Shown piece after piece: positions 8,303-11,946 of a DNA stretch of 11,946 bases. Each line of letters opens with the position of its first letter. The first letter of the stretch is position 1. The translations under genes were made by a program, and so were the position numbers. The notes under the pieces were generated by a model. It made no database searches. It saw nothing but the letters and a program-made list of their open reading frames with translations, and was not told the DNA's origin. The DNA comes from CAVALG01 sp963589585 (GTDB taxonomy: Bacteria > Bacillota > Clostridia > Oscillospirales > Acutalibacteraceae). Location of the stretch: the NCBI GenBank assembly GCA_963589585.1, contig CAVALG010000075.1, positions 1 to 11,946 of the forward strand, in the 5' to 3' direction.

Positions 8303-8839
8303 TTACAAGGGTTCACTATTCTTCTTTTTGATTTTTAAACTCTTGACAATGTTCGGCAATTCAACAATCAAAACCATCAAGACCAGAAAGCAAAATATAC
8401 CTAGCGGTGTTCTGATAAATCCTATCACCGCACCGACCTTCGGAATCACGCATATCACTTTTCCCGTGATCGCGGTCTGCTCTATCGGTTGACTGTCTGT
8501 CGTGTTGTTAGCATCTCCTTTTGTCTGGTAGCCGTCTTCATCTACCGCAACGATTCGGTGTGTTACGGATGAACCTTCGGATTTAAAAGTTATAACATCT
8601 CCGACAGCGTAACTGTTCTGCTTTCGGCTTATAACAACATCGTTCGGTTCAATATCGGGCGACATACTCCCCGTCAGTACAACTGAGGAGGAAAAACCGA
8701 AGAAAGTGGGATTTGTCTGCCCGAAAATGTTTTTTGCGGCGGCAAGATATATATTCCCGACCAACACAAGGCCTATGAGCACAAGCAGAACGATACGCAG
8801 TGTTTGCCATACATAACGGAGAAATCTTCTAATTCTCAT
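8303..8839 (-). CDS. sipW: Signal peptidase I, SipW/ER type (second copy)
   Basis: 178 residues, typical for SipW. N-terminal membrane helix about 13-35, catalytic box VLTGSMSP with nucleophile S58, then the box SVTHRIV with H94 in place of the lysine of ordinary bacterial SPases (the Ser-His arrangement of archaeal and ER peptidases and of Bacillus SipW). TKGDANNTTD (106-115) carries the conserved Asp (D109). A C-terminal membrane helix (about 145-162) is followed by the basic tail KSLKIKKK. Known role of the family: processing TasA/camelysin-type preproteins at the membrane. The start overlaps the end of the upstream sorting-signal protein by 11 nt and has GAGGAG 9 nt before ATG, so translation is coupled. 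Neighbours on both sides are candidate substrates. Confidence 0.9.
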   Translation of the reverse strand: MRIRRFLRYVWQTLRIVLLVLIGLVLVGNIYLAAAKNIFGQTNPTFFGFSSSVVLTGSMSPDIEPNDVVISRKQNSYAVGDVITFKSEGSSVTHRIVAVDEDGYQTKGDANNTTDSQPIEQTAITGKVICVIPKVGAVIGFIRTPLGIFCFLVLMVLIVELPNIVKSLKIKKKNSEPL

Positions 8840-9602
8840 CTCGGCTTCTCCTCTTTCGTGTGACGGCTAAAATCACCGTCATACTGCCGCTTATTATCAT
8901 TAAAGTAACATATCCGCCGAGCATTGTGTTATCTCCGGTTTTCGGTGACGGACCGTAATCGCTGCCGTCATAAACAACGAGATAAAAACCGAGCGTCGCT
9001 TCATCGGCATTTTCATCGGCGGCTTTGTTACCGAGATAGGTGTCGATTTTATCACGAGCTTCGGTATCGTTAGCATCTTCAAATGACCAAAACCAGTTTA
9101 TGTCAAAGTCCTGTATGGCGTTCGCAGCAATTGAACCGCCGACCGCACGAATTACCGTATCTTTATTTACCTTATCGGGCAAAGCATAATCAGATATATC
9201 CGAAAACCCGTCACCCAAAAGGTTCGCACCGATATCAAGGTCGGGTGTTGTAGACAGACTGTAAAGAACAGCGGTATACCTGACGCTGTTTTTGCTGTTG
9301 TTTTTCAGTCGAACTATACTGTCCTTTTCCGTACCGGGTGCCAATACCTTCTCGGCGTTTTCGGCATTGACATTCCGGTACAAAGACTCAAAAAAAGAAA
9401 GTTCTGCAGAGCCGTCAGGACGCACCGAAGTATCCTTATCCCAGACAAGTTTCCCCGTCGTATAGGTAAGGATATGTTCCGTCCGTTCGCTGCGTGTCGC
9501 ATAGGTAAGACCGATCATAACCGGCAGCAGGATGACCTGTAATATAAACAATATCAATATCACGGGAAATATCCATTCCCGTAATTTAACAATATGAATC
9601 AT
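8829..9602 (-). CDS. TasA-like protein with C-terminal sortase-type signal (wall anchor candidate)
   Basis: 257 residues. Membrane segment or signal about 10-35 ending in GLTYATRSER. VLAPGTEKDSIVRLKNNSKNSVRY (86-109) matches the TasA-fold 'PG ... N' core. WFWSFEDANDTEARDKIDTYLG then NKAADENADEA (170-202) has the same order of motifs as the first TasA-like protein (W.W.F..TND ... KDTYLG..AAD), so they are paralogous. The C-terminus has SPKTGD (219-224), a hydrophobic stretch (227-246) and a basic tail KRRSR, the layout of a cell-wall sorting signal with S in place of the first L of LPXTG. No sortase is in the window. I infer a wall-attached base or anchor for the fibre. Start ATG 9602 has AAAGAGG 6 nt upstream; the frame is open up to 9725, but through a hairpin region. 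Confidence 0.7.
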   Translation of the reverse strand: MIHIVKLREWIFPVILILFILQVILLPVMIGLTYATRSERTEHILTYTTGKLVWDKDTSVRPDGSAELSFFESLYRNVNAENAEKVLAPGTEKDSIVRLKNNSKNSVRYTAVLYSLSTTPDLDIGANLLGDGFSDISDYALPDKVNKDTVIRAVGGSIAANAIQDFDINWFWSFEDANDTEARDKIDTYLGNKAADENADEATLGFYLVVYDGSDYGPSPKTGDNTMLGGYVTLMIISGSMTVILAVTRKRRSRDEN

Positions 9603-9768
9603 AGGATGCCTCTTTCCGCAAATCATCCGAAAGCTCAGACAGGGACTCCGTCTTCGAGTCATATTCAAAACTCCCGTATTCACGGGAATTTTGAATACAC
9701 CCCGAAGCTCCCCCGCCCGCCACATGGCGGGGGATATTCGGCAGTATAGCAGCCGTTACAGGCTTTAA
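9603..9768. repeat. Hairpin-rich intergenic element between first and second TasA-like genes
   Basis: No gene, but several inverted repeats. The strongest is a 16-bp stem at 9662-9677 / 9682-9697 with loop ATTC and a single mismatch (a G-U wobble in one of the two RNA strands). A second is CCCGCC (9716-9721) / GGCGGG (9726-9731). It shares the tag CGGCAGTATA (9739-9748) with the other intergenic element (10603-10612), each next to hairpins, so both may belong to one family of dispersed REP-like repeats. None is followed by a convincing U-tract on the minus strand, so they look more like mRNA processing or stability elements than full terminators. Confidence 0.6.
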
Positions 9769-10464
9769 TTAGTCAATCTGTGTTACGGTTGTAGCAATCT
9801 CGATAGCAACGGTTGATGCATTATTGTCGGCAGCCTGATCGCCGAGATAGGTATCTTTCGCATCATTGTTAGTGTTATCGTCGTTGGTCGTGCTAAACGG
9901 CCACTCCCACGAAAAGGCAAGAGAATCATTTTTAACTTTGGTAAGGTCTTGATTGGGTGCATAGTTCTTGCTGTAACCCTCGATAGCTGTTTTAATAGCA
10001 TTCTCCAATTCGGTTGCGCTGGTATAATCTTTACCATCAATAGTATCATTATTGACTTTAAACACCAGAGGACAGTAAAAGCTGTCGTCTGCCAGCGTCC
10101 AGCCTGTTAGTTTAATTTTGTTGGCTGTATATTTAACATTTACTGCCACCTCTGGCTTGCCGGAAAGTTGCATTTTCACCATCTCTCCTTTTGTGCCCGG
10201 AGCAACAAGGTTTTCGTCAGTTGAAGAAATAACAGATTTAGTTATCGTTCCGGAAACTTCAGGGTCGTCAGTCTTATACTCTTTGGCAAAAGTCGTGCCG
10301 TTTGCAGTAATGTTAACACCGAACTTAGCAACGCGTGCAGTATCGCTGCCGCTTTCACCGGTCACATACTTTGCAAAGGTTCCGCCGACAAAGCACGATG
10401 TGATAAGTACGAGAGCAAGCATGAGAACCGCTGCTCTCATTGTCCAATTCTTTCTGGAAGTCAT
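9769..10464 (-). CDS. TasA/camelysin-like major secreted subunit with SipW-type signal peptide
   Basis: 231 residues. Membrane segment 10-27, then GGTFAKYVTG (27-36), close to the GGGTWAAFND region of Bacillus TasA, and DTARVAKFGVNI (41-52). LVAPGTKGEMVKMQLSG (86-102) matches the TasA 'KPG.....F...N' core. GW (121-122) and CP (131-132) are shared with the third TasA-like protein; W187 and DTYLGDQAADNNAS (204-217) are shared with the second. The end VTQID is a natural beta-strand terminus for this group, with no anchor. Polymerising extracellular subunits are the known role of TasA; applied here that is inference. Its position right after peptidase 1 and the hairpin elements on both sides suggest a separately tuned, abundant product. 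I chose ATG 10464 because AAGGAGG lies 8 nt upstream; the frame extends to 10545 but through the hairpin element. Confidence 0.8.
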   Translation of the reverse strand: MTSRKNWTMRAAVLMLALVLITSCFVGGTFAKYVTGESGSDTARVAKFGVNITANGTTFAKEYKTDDPEVSGTITKSVISSTDENLVAPGTKGEMVKMQLSGKPEVAVNVKYTANKIKLTGWTLADDSFYCPLVFKVNNDTIDGKDYTSATELENAIKTAIEGYSKNYAPNQDLTKVKNDSLAFSWEWPFSTTNDDNTNNDAKDTYLGDQAADNNASTVAIEIATTVTQID

Positions 10465-10622
10465 TGAACATTCCTCCTTCAAAATAAATAGAGATTGTTG
10501 AGACGATAAATCGTCAGTATTTTTCGAGACGATGAATCGTCTCAATGCGAGGGCTTGCCCTCACTGTATATATCACTGCTCCGCTCGGATGTGGCGCCGC
10601 AACGGCAGTATATATCATATGA
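10465..10622. repeat. Multi-hairpin intergenic element between SipW 1 and first TasA-like gene
   Basis: No gene. Stems: GACGA/TCGTC at 10502-10515; GAGACGAT/ATCGTCTC at 10526-10543 (a near-copy of the first); GAGGG/CCCTC at 10549-10562. A 10-bp tag GTATATATCA is repeated at 10566-10575 and 10608-10617 around a GC-rich stretch. The alternation of tag and small palindromes is like the dispersed multi-hairpin repeats of Clostridia. The ribosome binding site of the next gene lies at its left end. Confidence 0.65.
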
Positions 10623-11252
10623 CTACTGTTCACTGCTTTTCTTTTGAGCCTCGGCGCGAAGTTTTTCAAGTTCCGCCCTCAGTTCCTCATTTTCCTTATT
10701 GGCTTTGCCGGAACTCCTTTGGCGGCGAATAATATCGTATACTATGAACGCGCAAACCGGGATACCGATAAACACAGCCATACCGAGCGGTTTTTGCAGG
10801 AACATAGCAAAATCGCCGAGTCCTGCCATCCGCCCTTTATATAGTCCAAAAACTGCGTCTTCACTGATCATCGGGTCCTCGGTATTGTTAGCATCACCCT
10901 TAGTAATAAACCCGCGTTTGCCGTCCGAATCGGTTTTGATATCAACAATACGGTGCGTTACGGCAATGTCGCCCTCCATATAGGAAATGATGTCGCCTTT
11001 TTTCAGTTCTGCCGTATTTGGTTTGACCGTAAAAATCAGGTCGCCAACTTCAATATGGTCTTCGGCAGTGCCGCTCATTGAGCCGGACTGTACAACCATA
11101 GGTGTTACACCGAACACCGAAGGCGGTATTTCGGGGTTAATGACTCCTTTTATAATAATCGTCAGATTGCACACGAGCATAAGCGCAAATATGCAACACA
11201 GTACTGCGCCTGCAATGAACAGTATCTTCCTTGATGCTTTGTTTTTTGCCAT
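10623..11252 (-). CDS. sipW: Signal peptidase I, SipW/ER type (first copy), with C-terminal coiled coil
   Basis: 209 residues. N-terminal membrane helix about 9-34, catalytic box VVQSGSMSG with nucleophile S58 (the usual Pro of SMxP is Gly61), then IEVGDLIF (67-74), DIAVTHRIV with catalytic H100, and ITKGDANNTEDP (116-127) with conserved D120. A C-terminal membrane helix (about 156-174) is followed by a charged heptad-like tail (ENEELRAELEKLRAEAQKK, 187-205) predicted to be a coiled coil; the second peptidase of this operon lacks it. Role: cleavage of SipW-dependent preproteins, most likely the TasA-like protein encoded next. First gene of the operon: ATG 11252 has CGGAGG 8 nt upstream, preceded by a gene-free leader and the inverted-repeat promoter switch. 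Confidence 0.9.
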   Translation of the reverse strand: MAKNKASRKILFIAGAVLCCIFALMLVCNLTIIIKGVINPEIPPSVFGVTPMVVQSGSMSGTAEDHIEVGDLIFTVKPNTAELKKGDIISYMEGDIAVTHRIVDIKTDSDGKRGFITKGDANNTEDPMISEDAVFGLYKGRMAGLGDFAMFLQKPLGMAVFIGIPVCAFIVYDIIRRQRSSGKANKENEELRAELEKLRAEAQKKSSEQ

Positions 11253-11559
11253 TTAGTTATCCTCCGTTAGAACCAATTACCGATACATAATTTCTATATG
11301 AAAAAACTGTTGATAAAAACACTGTTATATAAATATAATCGTAAGTTTCCAGGTCACTATTACCGGGATATACAATAAAATCAAGATAAATAGCAAAATA
11401 TAAAATTTCTTGTCCGGGATACAGAACACTTTTTTGTAAATATTACACATATACGGGCGTTTACCCTTGAGTATGCAGTTTAAATCCAACGATTTGGCTG
11501 ACTTGCTTGTATATTTGCCTTGATTTTAACTGATTTTTTCAGCTGTGGAAATTAAATGC
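11253..11559 (-). promoter_or_regulatory. Gene-free leader of the SipW/TasA operon
   Basis: 307 AT-rich bases with no plausible gene. The ribosome binding site of the first operon gene is at 11261-11266. CCGGGATA occurs twice (11363-11370, 11414-11421), 51 bp apart. A weak minus-strand promoter is possible (TTGCTA 11391-11396, 18 bp, TATATC 11367-11372; four of six matches each), which could give low constant expression. I looked for class I and II cyclic-di-GMP riboswitch patterns and saw none. Confidence 0.5.
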
Positions 11560-11581
11560 GTCAAAAAGTACACTTTTTGAC
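11560..11581 (+). repeat. Left 22-bp inverted repeat of the invertible segment
   Basis: Arm GTCAAAAAGT, centre AC, arm ACTTTTTGAC. The arms are perfect reverse complements of each other, so the site has dyad symmetry except for the central dinucleotide. It is the exact reverse complement of the site at 11697-11718; the match stops at both edges. Confidence 0.9.
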
Positions 11582-11650
11582 ATAAAAATTAATTTGTATC
11601 ATTCACTAAAATACTGGGACTTTTGTATACATTTTTTGTAAAATAGTTCG

Positions 11651-11679
11651 TTGACATTAATGTAAATATATGTTATAAT
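11651..11679 (+). promoter_or_regulatory. Perfect consensus sigma-A promoter inside the inverted repeats
   Basis: TTGACA (11651-11656), 17-bp spacer, TATAAT (11674-11679), plus an extended -10 TG at 11671-11672. Start point near 11686. In this orientation no gene lies ahead; transcription would meet the hairpin at 11771-11804 after about 118 nt. Confidence 0.9.
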
Positions 11680-11696
11680 CTTGTCGAATGATAACA

Positions 11697-11718
11697 GTCA
11701 AAAAGTGTACTTTTTGAC
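11697..11718 (-). repeat. Right 22-bp inverted repeat of the invertible segment
   Basis: Arm GTCAAAAAGT, centre GT, arm ACTTTTTGAC: the exact reverse complement of the left site, differing on the same strand only in the central dinucleotide (GT instead of AC). The centre therefore gives each site a direction, and the two point in opposite directions. Confidence 0.9.
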
Positions 11719-11770
11719 ACAGATTTTGAACAAACATTTCACAAAATGCGAATTATAATAGCGATATAAA

Positions 11771-11804
11771 AATAAAGGTCCCCTTATAATCAGGGACCTT
11801 TATT
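11771..11804. terminator. Bidirectional hairpin terminator beside the switch
   Basis: Perfect 12-bp stem AATAAAGGTCCC (11771-11782) / 11793-11804 with a 10-nt loop. A-rich left base and T-rich right base allow action on both strands; the minus-strand side continues TTTTTATA. It would end the short RNA made by the promoter in the present orientation and stop read-through from the tRNA side into the switch. Confidence 0.75.
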
Positions 11805-11858
11805 AATGCTAAAGTAATAAAGTATCTGAAATGGAAAACAGGTGCAATTTATAAATAA

Positions 11859-11893
11859 AAAAAGCACTTAGGCTTAATGCTTAAGTGCTTTTT
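11859..11893 (-). terminator. Terminator of tRNA-Arg
   Basis: Perfect 12-bp stem AAAAAGCACTTA (11859-11870) / 11882-11893 with an 11-nt loop. On the minus strand it begins at the CCA end of the tRNA and runs into a T-rich tract, as in a simple tRNA terminator. Confidence 0.8.
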
Positions 11894-11946
11894 GGCGCGC
11901 TGAAAGGGACTCGAACCCCCGACCCTCTGCTTAGAAGGCAGATGCT
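11893..11946 (-). tRNA. tRNA-Arg(UCU), 3' part (runs off right edge)
   Basis: The minus strand shows the anticodon stem TCTGC/GCAGA with loop CTTCTAA (anticodon TCT), a 5-nt variable loop GGGTC, and a T arm GGGGG-TTCGAGT-CCCTT. The 3' acceptor strand TCAGCGC follows, then G73 and an encoded CCA (11893-11895). The D arm and 5' acceptor strand lie outside the window. It reads AGA codons. Confidence 0.9.

Larger units (their letters stand above)
11560..11718. promoter_or_regulatory. Putative invertible promoter segment (phase switch), operon-OFF orientation
   Basis: 159 bp bounded by 22-bp exact inverted repeats, with 115 bp between them that hold one consensus promoter pointing right, away from the operon. 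Inversion between the repeats would move each base p to 23278 minus p, putting -35 at 11622-11627, -10 at 11599-11604 and the start point near 11592 on the minus strand, with a leader of about 340 nt to the first operon gene. I see no comparably good minus-strand promoter inside the segment as it stands. The architecture matches known invertible promoters of gut bacteria and the C. difficile surface-protein switches. Actual inversion is inferred. The alternative is a pair of operators around a promoter. Confidence 0.75.

Noticed and set aside
9603..9725. N-terminal extension of the sorting-signal protein to 9725
   Set aside because: It would translate the hairpin-rich element. ATG 9602 has a ribosome binding site and is directly followed by the membrane segment.
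11253..11559. Cyclic-di-GMP riboswitch in the leader
   Set aside because: The stretch near 11440-11470 (minus strand GGGTAAAC) looked faintly similar, but the other conserved blocks of class I or II are missing.
11560..11581. The 22-bp repeats as simple terminators
   Set aside because: The two halves leave almost no loop, the stem is AT-rich, and the pair is arranged symmetrically around a promoter.

Overview
The window looks like chromosomal DNA of a Gram-positive, endospore-forming Clostridia member (Firmicutes; a gut Oscillospiraceae/Ruminococcaceae-type genome is a reasonable guess, not proven). The grounds are AGGAGG-type ribosome binding sites, a spoIIM-xerD pair in the core-genome order, SipW-type signal peptidases with their substrates, and InlB B-repeat surface-protein architecture. 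All taxonomic statements are inference from gene content.

Left region (1-2055): on the minus strand, spoIIM (start codon lost in a 10-N gap) is followed by the N-terminal third of xerD, which runs off the left edge. A good sigma-A promoter (TTGACA-N17-TATAAA) drives this pair. The AT-rich gap up to the next gene carries five copies of a 12-bp direct repeat. A plus-strand short-chain dehydrogenase (FabG/YmfI type) follows with its own extended -10 promoter. A 12-bp stem terminator separates it from the convergent operon.

Central region (2056-11252): one minus-strand operon of seven genes, transcribed right to left: SipW-type signal peptidase 1; a TasA/camelysin-like secreted protein; a second TasA-like protein ending in a sortase-type sorting signal; SipW-type signal peptidase 2; a third TasA-like protein; a 1653-residue InlB B-repeat adhesin; and a small fourth TasA-like protein. 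From the third gene on, the genes overlap or nearly touch. The first two junctions instead hold about 160 bp of hairpin-rich repeats on each side of the first TasA-like gene. By analogy with Bacillus TasA/SipW, I infer that the operon builds an extracellular fibre or adhesive matrix. The two peptidases would mature the subunits, the sorting-signal protein would anchor them, and the giant protein would be the adhesin.

Right region (11253-11946): a gene-free leader, then a 159-bp segment bounded by two 22-bp sites that are exact reverse complements of each other. Inside it lies a perfect consensus promoter (TTGACA-N17-TATAAT, extended -10). In this assembly the promoter faces AWAY from the operon, toward a hairpin terminator. 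Inversion would aim it at the operon with a leader of about 340 nt. This is the most striking feature of the window: a probable phase-variable ON/OFF promoter switch for the SipW/TasA/InlB surface operon, captured in the OFF orientation. The window ends in a partial tRNA-Arg(UCU) on the minus strand, insulated from the switch by terminators.
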